Source: Gibbula magus
Taxonomy: Eukaryota > Mollusca > Gastropoda > Trochida > Trochidae
Direction: 5' to 3'
Assembly: GCA_936450465.1 (NCBI GenBank)
Contig: OW388293.1
Span: 27,843,860-27,907,859 of the forward strand
Length of the DNA: 64,000 nt
Of this stretch, positions 34,719 to 47,200 are shown piece by piece. Numbering within the stretch: position 1 is the first letter of the stretch; every line of letters starts with the position of its first letter. The position numbers and the translations under genes were made by a program. The notes beneath the pieces are model-generated. The model was not told where the DNA came from, did not search any database, and was given only the letters and a program-made list of their open reading frames with translations.

Positions 34719-37685
34719 CCTCAAAGTAGTGTTTTGTTTTTTCAACTTCAGATCAAGAGGTTCAAATTTGTATCAGATTTTTTTTTAACATGCATTAAGG
34801 TTTGGTTGCAATGCTGTACAATAACAAAGATTTGCTTGTTCCAGCCACTGCTTGCATGATTCACCTCAATACCTAACCTCTAGGGTGTTGCAAGCTTTCT
34901 TCCTGCAATGATGTTAACAGCCATTGCAAAAGCATACTCCAATCTTCGAACCTGAGTTGCTAGTTCTGTGGAATGGCAATTGAGAAAATGTTTGAACAAT
35001 TACTAAGCTTTATTCTTGATAGGTTTTAAGCCATTGGATATTCCTGGTAGAATTTAATCCACTGAATATTCTTGATAGTATTTAATCTATTGAATATTTT
35101 TGACTGAACAGAGGCTGTATATGTAAGTTTTGTTCGTTTATTTGTTTTCATAAAGATTGTTGACTTTGTTGTTTTGTGTATATTACACTGTAAATTCTAG
35201 AATGGCATTGACATGGAGACACAAATAGACTTCATTATGTTGTATTTTTTCTTGTTTGAAGTCATTTCACCTGAGAATTATATTTTAGAACATGAGAAAT
35301 TTGTATTTACTTACTTCATGAAAACAAAACCAGACACCCTGATATATTTTCTATAGACTCTTCAGTATTCCATATAACTGATGATTTTAAAGGCTTGTTT
35401 GAAAGAAGATTGTTGAGGAGTTGACATCAGACATGCTTTATATTTTAGTATCACTTGGTTGATAAGAAATGACAACAACTCAACTCATTACTAAAAGTGT
35501 TATTGTTTGACATTTTATGACTATCTAAGAGCTAAGAGATCTTTGAAAACTTTAGATAAAAGGCACAGACTTGATTTTAAGACAGTATCAAAGCTCTCTT
35601 ATAGCTAAGATTGCCGTAAGCAAGACTAAGTTTCAAAGCTTTTGAAGACCATGTATACCTTAAATGAACAATAGGAATATAAAACAAATATGAACATTAC
35701 AATATAAAAACAATACCAGATAGGATATATACATGCATGCCTGCATGTTTGGAGGAATGTTTTACTGTTAACAGTACTGATTGTGTACCAACAGGTTGGT
35801 GCTTATTGTATTTGTGTGTTGTTGATATATTTAGATAGGTAATGTGAAGATTGTTTATTGGGATGGAGCTTGTTTATATTCTAACAGAGTTACTCATGTC
35901 ATATTTCTCATGTATAAACCTCATGATTATTACGCCAAAAGGGTTGTTTTGATTGGGTTGAAATAATCCATGTTGCAAGTTTTGACAGTTGGAGGTTTTA
36001 TTTTGTAAGCCTGAGTCTAGATGTCCAAACCTCTCTTCTTGCTAAGATTATTGTACATACCATCCAGTAGCAAGGACATGTCATTATCTTACTGCTAAGA
36101 GAGATTACAGTCACAGAGGTTATGTTGAGATAGGACTAGAGTAGCATCTGTGGCAAGACAATGCATTTCTTTCAATTTCATCATTTTCTTTTATTTTAAC
36201 CTAGCTTTTTCCATTCCTGACTCTTTATCGTCTAAGATTTTAACACTACAACAACGGATATTGATAAAGTCTTTTCCATGTTTATTGTCCTTATTACAGT
36301 AGTGGACAAAGAAAGTATTGAAAAAAATATGTATTAAACTATAGAGGCAGTACAAAGGCTGATCCAGGTATTTTCAGGAGTGGGAGGGTTCACATATTGG
36401 AAAGGGGGAGGGAGGGAGGTGGGTTCATTTTCAAAAGGGGGTGTTTGAACCCCCTGACCTCGCTCTGGATAACAGTAATTTTACATTGGAATTCTTTTAA
36501 ATGTTTTTTTTTTTAGATTACATGAAATTAGTTTTAAATTGTTATGGATTTTGATTTGTTCACTTTTTACCTGAAGGTGATGGTTTTTTTTTGTTACATT
36601 TTAGTCTGTAAGTATTACAAGTAAACTTTAATATGTCACATGTACATAAATGTAGATAGAATTTAATTATTTGTAAATACATATCAAACTTATTTACTTC
36701 AATACTTTTGTGTGTTCATGTAATAATTGTATTATAACTCAATGAAGTTATAAGCAAAGATAGGTGATTATAAGTGTATGACTCAAAATATGAAAGAATG
36801 TGATGTTGAAATGAGAATCCATCTTCAGCTGGAGGGCAATATTTTCACTGCAGTAATATTCTGAAAATAACCTATCTAAGTAAGTGGTCAATCTAGGCCA
36901 TTTTCCTTTGTTTACAAGTTGTGATTTCTGTCAATTCAAAATAATAGCTTGACACTATACAATTCAGCAACTTAAGTGTTCATTGTTTTGATCTCCACTT
37001 CTTTATGTTTAAAGGTGGGTAGTTGGGAGTTAAAAAACTCCAATGCATATTGTGTACATATGGTTGACAGAGGGTTTTTTCTGTTACACTTCCTAGATTT
37101 GCTACCAAAAAGATTGACACATGTATGTTTTTTTAAAACTAATTGTATACATAGAAACATTGCATTGTATATTTGTATGATAATAATAAATAATAAATAA
37201 ATAATAATGTATGTTGTTATTATAGACTACAATCTACCACAATGATCAAAAATGATTTTTTTAAAATATGAATAGTGTCTCAAAATTATTGTTAATTTAT
37301 TAATTGTCCAAAGATAGTTTATAAGGTACAGCTGATAATTTTAATTGACATTTAGAGGTAATTCTTTTTCGATATAGATCTTAAATCATGTTAAGTACAT
37401 AATAATTCACCTAATAAATTGAACAGATGGATAATGTTTTCCTAAAATTAATAACAAAGATTCTGTATAGATTTCTTAGAGCTTGAGAGCAGAATTAGCA
37501 AGGGAGATAACCCTCTCATTCGCAGTAGACTGTGATGTAAATGTGAACTTGAAATAAACTATTTAAATAATTTAATCATGATTGTTCTTTTTATGCCCTT
37601 GAATCAGAGATTCCGTGGGGTACATTGTTTTTCACCTGTCTGTCCGTCCGTTTGTCTGAAAAACTTTAACCCTGACCATAACCTT
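34719..37685. other. AT-rich intergenic DNA
   Basis: No exon, tRNA or clear transposon was seen. An (AATA)n-type microsatellite lies at about 37178-37208, and AATAAA near 37551. Could include a distal TCP11L 3' UTR, which cannot be decided here. Confidence 0.5.
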
Positions 37686-38712
37686 TTTTAGCTCATCAGG
37701 CCTGAAAGGCCCGATGGGCTTATGGCATGGCATGGTGTCCGGCGTCCGTCCATCCGTAAACTTTTCGCTTTTTCGACTTCTTCTCCAGAACCAATGACTC
37801 CACAGAGCTGAAATTTTATGTGCAGACTCCTCGGCCAATGGGGATTCTAAATTGTAGATCTCGTGACCCCATGACCCCAAATGGGGTCACAGGGGTCACA
37901 TCCTTAAAAACCTATTTTCATCTTCTTCTCCAGTTCCAAAAGGTCGAGAGAGCTGAAAAGTTGTGTGCAGACTCCTTGGCCAATGGGGATTCTAAATTGT
38001 AGATTTCGTGACACCATGACCCCAAATGGGGTCACAGGGGTCACATCCTTAAAAACCTATTTTCATCTTCTTCTCCAGTTCCAAAAGGTCTTGAGAGCTG
38101 AAAAGTTGTGTGCAGACTCCTTGGCCAATGGGGATTCTAAATTGTAGATCTTGTGACCCCATGACCCCAAATGGGGTCACAGGGGTCACATCCTTAAAAA
38201 CCTCTTTTCATCTTCTTCTCCAGTTCCAAAAGGTCTTGAGAGCTGAAAAGTTGTGTGCAGACTCCTTGGCCAATGGGGATTCTAAATTGTAGATCTCGTG
38301 ACCCCATGACCCCAAATGGGGTCACAGGGGTCACATCCTTAAAAACCTATTTTCATCTTCTTCTCCAGTTCCAAAAGGTCTTGAGAGCTGAAAAGTTGTG
38401 TGCAGACTCCTTGGCCAATGGGGATTCTAAATTGTAGATTTCGTGACCCCATGACCCCAAATGGGGTCACAGGGGTCACATCCTTAAAAACCTATTTTCA
38501 TCTTCTTCTCCAGTTCCAAAAGGTCTAGAGAGCTGAAAAGTTGTGTGCAGACTCCTTGGCCAATGGGGATTCTAAATTGTAGATTTCGTGGATGGTCATG
38601 ATCTAAAACCAATATTATTTTGCTTGTTAACAATGTATTACTTGAGATAACTTAGATATTCAACCTTAGATAAAAAAAATCATTAAAATCTGATGAGCTA
38701 CAGAGCCCATGG
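37686..38712 (+). mobile_element. Complete copy of the 145-bp tandem-repeat element
   Basis: Bounded by AGCTCATCAGGCC at the left and CTGATGAGCTACAG at the right (inverted AGCTCATCAG). Inside are about five near-identical 145-bp units (starting near 37828, 37973, 38118, 38263, 38408), each with a hairpin of TGACCCC...GGGGTCA and the line TTTTCATCTTCTTCTCCAG. The 60-codon frames across the units are repeat artefacts. Confidence 0.85.
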
Positions 38713-38789
38713 CTCTATTTTTTTGTTTGTGATAGGACCTTAATTCTTCACATATACATCCACTGTAATTTAGCGCAACGCAAAATTAT

Positions 38790-39165
38790 TATCCACCGCC
38801 ACGAAGTGGAAGGGGAATATAGATTTGAGCTCTGTTCGGGTTTCCATCCGTCTGTCCTAGATAAAGAGACAGCTTTTCTCAGAAACTATTTAATATGTGG
38901 CTTTAGGACATAAATACCTTAATGGAGTATAAGTATATGGAAAATAAGAACCGTGTGATTATATTTTACAGAGTTATTGCCCTTGATCCATTTTTTTTCG
39001 ACTCTGTTCCAGGCATCTTCAAATTTTCTCAGAAACTGTTTAAGATCAAATCAGTTTGCTTGAGGGGAATCGATAAGTTGATGAAATGAAAATAAATGCG
39101 CACAATTATTTCTTCTCGAATGATTGCCCCTGTTCCGATTAATTGAGTCTGGCGGGGGATGTTGA
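38790..39165. mobile_element. Short degenerate element with CCGCCACGAAGTGG end
   Basis: Left TCCACCGCCACGAAGTGGAA and right GGCGGGGGATG resemble the edge motifs of the elements at 4213 and 19235. The interior has TTTTCTCAGAAACTATTTAA repeated as TTTTCTCAGAAACTGTTTAA. A diverged third member of that group is likely. Confidence 0.45.
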
Positions 39166-41267
39166 TGAATATGTCTTCCTGTTTGGCAGTGTCTGTCATT
39201 CTGTCCGAACATCCATACAAGTATACAATGCAAATAATAACTTATATTTTCATTTTAACCACGGACTGATATAATTTGACGTCATAAAACAATGGTCTCA
39301 TGTGACGAATTGGCTTATGACGTCACAGTGTTGCTGTGGTGACGGGCTGTTCCTAGCGGCCGTTCGGCAAGACATTATTGACGTATTGACACAAAAAGGT
39401 TCATTCAAGAAATAATTTTCAGACAACTTTTCATGACTTTATTAAAATTGTAACAAGTATACTTTGAATATTGTATTTTTATACAATATCATTTATCACA
39501 GAGTTTGAATAATACTGATATGTAAACATGCATGAATAAGAAATAAATGACGGGTGACACTGTAAACCCTGCTAAAGTAAATATGCAAATTATGGAGACA
39601 AATAAAATATTCAATCGTACTGTAAAAGATAAATGATACTGTTCAATTTAGATTTTATATATAAGACATAAGTCCTTAAGACACGATAATACTCCATAAT
39701 CCCAACTCCCTTAGAAATCCAAGCTGAATATTACTATTTAGAATTAAGCAGGAGTAAAAGTGATCTAGTCACAGACTACATATGTTTACATTAACAAAAT
39801 ATCCTCTGTATATTTGAACTTTCTGAAGAATACAACTGACCATAGAAACGGAATGACTAGACAATACTGATCCTTGAACTTGATCATCATCATAATATAT
39901 CATATACATATATATACAGGTCTTTGAAGGGCATTTAGAAGTGGTATACATAAGAACATGAAGATTTTCTGGATAACAACTTCTTTAATGTGAAAATACA
40001 CAACGTTTCGGAGTACATACTCACTCCTTCATCAGGTGGAATATTTCATCCATATGTACTCCGAAACGTCGTGTATTTTCACATTAAAGAAGTTGTTATC
40101 CAGAAAATCTTCATGTTCTTATGTATATATACATATAAATCATGGCTATTTTGAAATAAATTCTTAAAGGGACGGTTCTATCTGAATTGTTATGTAGAAA
40201 TGAAATCCAAGGGGACATTCCTGTTTATACATACGTTATTTATACATGATATATGATATCAATACATATAACACAATCCAGTTGAAACTATTACTGAGGG
40301 TAATATTTTGGTGACAATTAACAAAAAAATACATTTTATCAAGATATATGTCTGAAAGTTGTCAAATTAAAGAAATATTATATAGCATTGTTCTGATTCC
40401 GTGTATCAATTTATGCAAAACAAAATGGCAAATACTCAGATAGAACCCTCTCTTTAACATTCTTGTTACTGATTATCACATGAATTGAATAGTTAGAAAC
40501 TAGTCCATATCAACACAAACCTGCATTGCCAAACATGAAGGTTAAACTGGTTTACAGCAAACAATACTCAACAGTTAAATACAACTCTTACAAATAAAAA
40601 GATTTTCATAGATTAATAAACATGACTTATTGATAAACAACTGCCTTACAGATAATAAGAAATAGACTAACAAAAGGTAATTCTGAATACAAAATACAAT
40701 TTAAAGTTATTTACAAAATAGCATTATTTCTTAATGATCTAACAACAGTATTTGCACTTGTTCACAAACAGATACTTAAAGTTGTGACAGAACATCAGGT
40801 TTTCATGGTCTGAACATCTGGAATCGAGTCCTGATTCCTGGAATCTGAATTTAATAAACCCAATATTTGCTCAGCATTTTTCAACCAAGCACTACAGGCA
40901 CTGACATCCATTCACAGACATGAATACACAAAACCTGAAAAATGTTCACTTACTTGAACATAAATTCCTAAATTTGCAGTGATAAAGATATTTTTATCCC
41001 AAACAGAGACGTCACACAGGTACAGGTGCTTCACAATAGTTTGAACAAATACGGTACAATGACCTTCATGTTAAACGTTCTAATGTGAATTCTGAATGAT
41101 GAAAACACAAACAGCAAGACATATCAATAATAATAAATGCACATCAAACTGGCTTGAAGTAAAGTCAAAGTGATTATTCCATTATGTACTCAGTTTTACA
41201 ATAATTTGGTAAAGCATGACGTAATCTCATCAAAAGTTGAAAAGTTGAAATTATGTTCATATTTTCA
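39166..41267 (-). other. 3' flank and probable 3' UTR of the F-box/WD40 gene
   Basis: AT-rich, no coding exon. Lies directly beyond the stop codon (complement of 41268-41270). TTTATT at about 39436 would be AATAAA on the - strand, but the transcript end is not resolved. The large palindrome at 39945-40130 lies within it. Confidence 0.4.
39945..40130. repeat. Large near-perfect palindrome with ~70-bp arms
   Basis: ATAAGAACATGAAGATTTTC...AACGTTTCGGAGTACAT on the left is mirrored by ATGTACTCCGAAACGTCGTG...TCTTCATGTTCTTATG on the right, with a loop of about 35 bases containing CACTCCTTCATCAGGTGG. Arms differ at very few positions. A MITE or foldback element; if transcribed it would form a long hairpin. 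Confidence 0.85.
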
Positions 41268-44200
41268 TCAAATATTAAAATCCCAAATCCTGATCTTGTT
41301 GTCGAAGGAAGCACTTGCAATTCTCAGTTCGTCAAATCGGATGCAGTTGACTTGTTCGGAATGACCTTCAAATGTTTGAATGCTCTCCTCCCTGGAAGAT
41401 AGAAAATTTGTTCAGATTACTATCAGAAAAAAAAAGAAGAAATGTTGCAACATCAAATACTATTGTATGAACAGAAACAAAATTATTATTTAAATTCCTA
41501 ACTTATTATAAAATATAAAACCATTAAAAGAATAATATGCAAAAAGGTATTATTTAGTTTTCATACTTCTTGCCAACCATTTAACCATGTACAAGAGACA
41601 TAATCAAAATGACATTAAGGAGTATTTGTGGTGAACAGATTATGATTGGTTGATTTCCATATGTTGAATGACAATGAATACCCGCAAATTACTTCCGGCG
41701 AATCACCGAGAACTGATACATCATATTTTCTGGATTCGGTCTGGGTCAAGATTTAATTTTGTTATTTCTCTTAATATTCGTGCCTTACTCAAGTTTGACA
41801 TGTGCCATTGTCATTTTCTAACTTGTGTATACCCGTATAGGTCACAAATAACTCTCAATATGAATTAGTTTCGAGTAACTAAAATGCTTTCAAATAGTAA
41901 AATTTGTCCAAATTTGACGCCTTCTTCTATGCGGCTGTTTTTACCAATTGCCGTTGCCATGGCATGACGTCATAGTGATGAACCATTTTGACGTCACAAT
42001 GCTAGCGTCATTGTCACAATGGTTTAGGGCAAGTTTAAGATGTTTGTTCCTAGGTACTTTACTGTGTTAATGTCATAGATAAATATTTATCACCATCTAT
42101 AAGGATACATGAATATTATAAGTGACCATAGTTGAATAACACTGTTCGGAGTTGGATGTACCTTGTTGCTAATGTACATATTATGCCGAGTATTCACATT
42201 TGTTTTGACCTGATCACACCTCTTATTAAAATGGAACAGTCGCAAAGTCCTCTCCACTCAGAGTTTGGTACACAAAAAGAGAGTTCTCTTCAAAAGGTCT
42301 GATAACTAACAGTCATGTTACAACATCCAAAAATAGTTGCGTTTGTAAAATTTCTGGGATTCGTTGTTATTCAACACCCGCAAATTTCAGCGTTTAAAAC
42401 CTCTGGCTATCGCCATAAGTTTTAAACTAAATTTGAGGGTGTTGAATAACAATGGATCCCGGAAATTTTACAAACGCAAGTATTTATCTTATAATTTAAC
42501 AAAAACAATTTTAATATTATTGATTTTAACAATTGGTGGTAATATAACATGTTTTATTAAAATAATTTTGATAATGGAAACAGTTTGATTTTGAAACCAA
42601 ACCATAAAATAGTACAATTTTCATGGTGATATAAAATTGAAAACATAATAAGAGAAGAGAATTTAATTAGAAATGTTCAATCAACACTATCAGGAACACC
42701 CGTGTTACACACAATACCATGATACAAATGAGTGTTACGGGTTAAACAATATACTTACTTATTCACATCCCAGTATTTGAGCAGCCCATCTTTCCCAGCA
42801 CTCACTATCATCCCCTCGCAGTTGTCGGGATCCACCATCCGGAGCTCCACAGTCTCAACTCTGTATAAATTTTATTATAAACCATTCACCATATTATTTG
42901 GAGGAAACTACCACATGTTAAAGAAGAGAATTCAGAACAAAGTTTCTTTTACTTTGGACTACAAATATGTTCATGATTCAAGACGTTAATCAAATATACT
43001 GGTAGCTTGGCTATGTCTGATATAAGAGGAAGCCGCCAGGGCGATCCACTTTCTCCTTACATATTCATTTTATGTGCTGAAAAACATGCTAAAACAATAA
43101 AAGATAATAAGAACATCAAAGGGATAACAATAAATATATAAATATATAATAGAATATAATAGAATATAACAGAATAATATAGAATTTCTACTTTACCAAT
43201 TTGCTGATGATACAACATGCATCGATCTGAACAATGTTTCCTTGTTTTGTTTAGTGTACTGAATTTCTTAGCTAGATTCAAAAGTTTAGAAATAAACAAT
43301 GAAAAAACATTGAAAATAAGGCATCTCATACAGATGAAAAAGTTTCAAATGCAATTATTTCACAGTGATATTTGGACATTAAAGAGCCATCACGGTTGTC
43401 AGTGTTTCAAATTTGTGGAAAATATACTTTTAACGTCATTCGCCAGAGAAAACTTTTATCTACAACATGGCATATGTTAAATAATTTTCATATCAAGACA
43501 ATGTATTGCAATTTGGTTTCAAAGAGAAGTATCACTTCGACAAGCGCGCGCTAAGGGTATCTGACGTCATATAAACAGAGTCCCCTTATTGCGTAATACG
43601 TACTACACAAACAGCAAGCGCTTCCGAAGCGTGAAGGCTCGTCTCTAGCGCAAGTCGCCATAACAACCCATGTGCTGCACGTGCTGCACGTGTCTCTCTT
43701 GCAAAGTACCCTTGTCACACATTACTGAATGTGACGATTGCTTTACAAACTATGTTTCTAAATGTCCTGAGAAATTATTTCCTGTTTAATGTTTTTTTTA
43801 TTGAGATAAGACCAGCAAATTATGACAAATTTTTACTCTCATTAATAATAAAATTCAAGAAAAATACCTAGTTGGGTAAAACAATTATTCCAATATCTGT
43901 AGCAAATACATAATTAAATGAAATGGTAAATAAATACCCGTCAACAAATTATATATTTCGATTTCTTTCATTGCTCATATTTTTTTTAATTCTTTTGTGT
44001 CTTTGTTTACTGTGTGTGAGCTAGACCATAATGCTTTGCGCTCGAAAATAATCGACTGGATCTATATTTAGACTGGAAAACACCTTTACTAATTAATGCA
44101 ATTTCTCGGCTTATTTTAAGTTGGAAGTGTATTTATTTCACGGAGATAGATTTTTGGAAAAATTTTGATATTTTCATCAACATCCGTGATGGCTCTTTAA

Positions 44201-47200
44201 GCTACTTTCTCAAAACATTACATATTGCCCTCACCTCTTGCGATGTTCCTGGAAAGTGCGGATCAGTTTGCCTCTGCTCACGTTATACAGACAGATGGTC
44301 TCCCCGTAGGAACAGGCCAGGTAGCCATTGCTGTAGCTGACCGACATGATGGACGTCGTCTGGCTCACCCACAACACCTTCCGACACTTGCCGCTCTCAG
44401 TGTCCCATAGACGCACACTCTGCAGGGAACGTTAGATCCACTTATATTCATACATATGATATTTCAATGTCCTTTCTAAGCAAAAGTGCCTCAGCAGCCA
44501 TATTTATTCACCTTATTTTTTCATTGATCTTAGTGGACTTTTGTTTGCTACAATTTAACCTTCAATTAGTGCCCAAATTCAGTCTTGTGTTGTCACTTTT
44601 GTAACTGAACCTTCACATGAGGTCATCTCAACAGTTTAAACGGTACCAATTGTTTGAGGTTGAAGATCAAGTTTTGCTTACTAATCAAAAGTGGGCAATA
44701 TTCATGACGAGGTGAACCGAAACAAAATTGGCATTGGCATTGCATCGGAATGTTTGGCATTCTGGAATTGTACAACACCACTAAAGTAGCAACAAGTTCA
44801 AATGCACTGATGGATGCTTAAGACACAGGAAGCATTATACCACCGACTACATTGTAGCAGGTGTACATATCTCATTGAGAAGATGTGTACTACAAAATAA
44901 GTATGATGTAAAACAAGTAATCATCTCACCCTGTCAGCTGACCCTGTGACAGTGATAGCCCCGTCCTCGGTCATGTCGGCGGCGAACACTGCGGCGTTGT
45001 GTCCTGTCAGCGTGTGAAGGAGAAGACATCTCCCTATGTCCCACACCTTCGCCTGGGAATGGAGACTGAACTCGTTTCAATTGTCATTAAAAGAATAAAG
45101 AATGACTCATATAATACAGATTTGTTTCATTCCACCTGTGGCAGAGTGTATATTTTAATATTGTATGTTTTAATTGTATATATCTGTGTTCTAATCCATC
45201 ATTTTATTTCAGTGTATCTTATTGTAGCTATATAGTTACAATGTCCATGGCCTGTGAAATCTACAAGCATTCAATCAATCTGTTAGCTTCTACTCTTTTG
45301 TTCTCTGGTGTGACTGCTTTCTCAGTACACCAGCTCAGCTCTCCTTCCTTTGTTCTATCTATGGTTAGGTAAGCGCACTCCTTACTTTGCATGCTTTGAA
45401 AGTTTATAAAGTTAACCAACACCAATCGTTATAGCACTGCAATATTTTCACTGATGTGACACAAGTTGGACCAGCACTTTCACTGGACAGTTTCTCACAT
45501 CTACGACTCTATCTTCCATACACCACAGGTTAGTTTACATATCTCTTAGTCTATTCAATTTTATCTAAATAGGGTTTTAATGTCGTTATATCAATGGTTA
45601 GGATTGTGTGTATGATGTTTGAATGTATTATGGTTTTAGTGCTACATGCTAAAGGTAAGAGTGTGTATGTACAATATCCGGCACATGTAATGGTTGTGTC
45701 ATATGTATCATAAGTACATGATCTGTATCAATGTGTATGAACTTTGTGTGCTAAATGGTATACAGTCAAGCCGTGATAATCCGGCCACCGATAATCCGAA
45801 TCTCGCAGTTTCCGAACGGTAGGAAGATGTAACCAAACTAATCTCTATAGTAGTCCTCAGTACTCAGTAGTCCGAACATTTCACTATCCGAACGTTTTTG
45901 ATGAAAAACGGAAGCTTTCGGATTATCGAGGCCTGACTGTATCATATCAACTAAATAGCATACTAGTTATAAATAACCATTTGGTTATATTATGTATATA
46001 TTCTATTTTACCCTTTTAACTATTATCTATTAGGCACAAGTACTATGTGTACAAAAGCATGGGTTATCATAATCATAATCATCTTATAGTATATATATTA
46101 GGATGTGTTGTATATTTTCCTATACATAAGTATATCTCCAGTATATCTAGACATATGCTTATAAGTATAGTATATGTAATTATGTATTCTATAATGTATA
46201 ATGTATAATGTATTATACATTATGATTGATATGTGCGCTTAGTGCATATTCAATTGTATCATTATCACTTGTGTACAACATACCAGTATGCTTTTATGCT
46301 TAAGCATAGTTTATAACTATGTTGTTGTGTGTATATTTGGGCTCATGCTAAACATGTGCAGCGTTATTCATATTTTATTCATGTATATTTAATATGGTGT
46401 CAGAACATCTATATTCAATAGTTTATACCATTTACTGTAGACATTGACTCATGTTTGCATGTATGTATATCTAGGTGCATTACTTACCGGTATGTCATCT
46501 AATTATAACCATTTTTAGGATCATGTCATGATGTGACGACGTGACGTCATATGCACTCATGGTAGTGGACACCTGAGTACCATCTATTTGGTATGTTGTA
46601 TGATATTGTATTATCTTCATTTTGTATAAGTATTACAACCATACTTTGTGTCATCTGTCTTTATCTTTATATGTGTGACAAATTGTTCATCATATCTTTT
46701 ACTAAAGGTATTGCATGGTATTATTCTATTTATGTATTGTGTAACTGTTGTGCAGTTTCATACCATATTGTAGCTTAGCATTTCATATATACTCTTAACA
46801 TATTGTACTGTGTTAGGATGCTATCAATTATGACACAGAAGTGTATCTGTGGCACTGAAGCAATTACTTAAATATTCATTCTCATATATGCATGTAATGT
46901 ATGATGATGTACCATGTGTTTCATTTGTATATATCCTTAATGTATTTTATGTATTGTTTCAGGGTGAATAATTACTGTTATTGTTACCTACCACCGTACG
47001 ATGGTATCGCCATATATCATCGATATGTGAATAAACTCTCCAACCGAACCCAAGCAGCCTTTGTTCTTCATTGACAAAGTGTACCCTGCTACACACCTGC
47101 CACAAATTAATTATTTTTCCATCTATGGGTACAGTAGCCTATCACATTAAAATAAATTAAAGATGATGTTTCTATTTGTATAGACACAGTTGGGAGAGGA

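Noticed and set aside
37820..38437. Four similar 60-codon + strand frames resembling a tandem small-protein family
   Set aside because: They simply follow the 145-bp repeat, each is closed by the repeat itself, and no start context or domain is seen.
45240..47100. Solo LTR
   Set aside because: An LTR-like right end only; no matching left terminus, target duplication or second copy was found.
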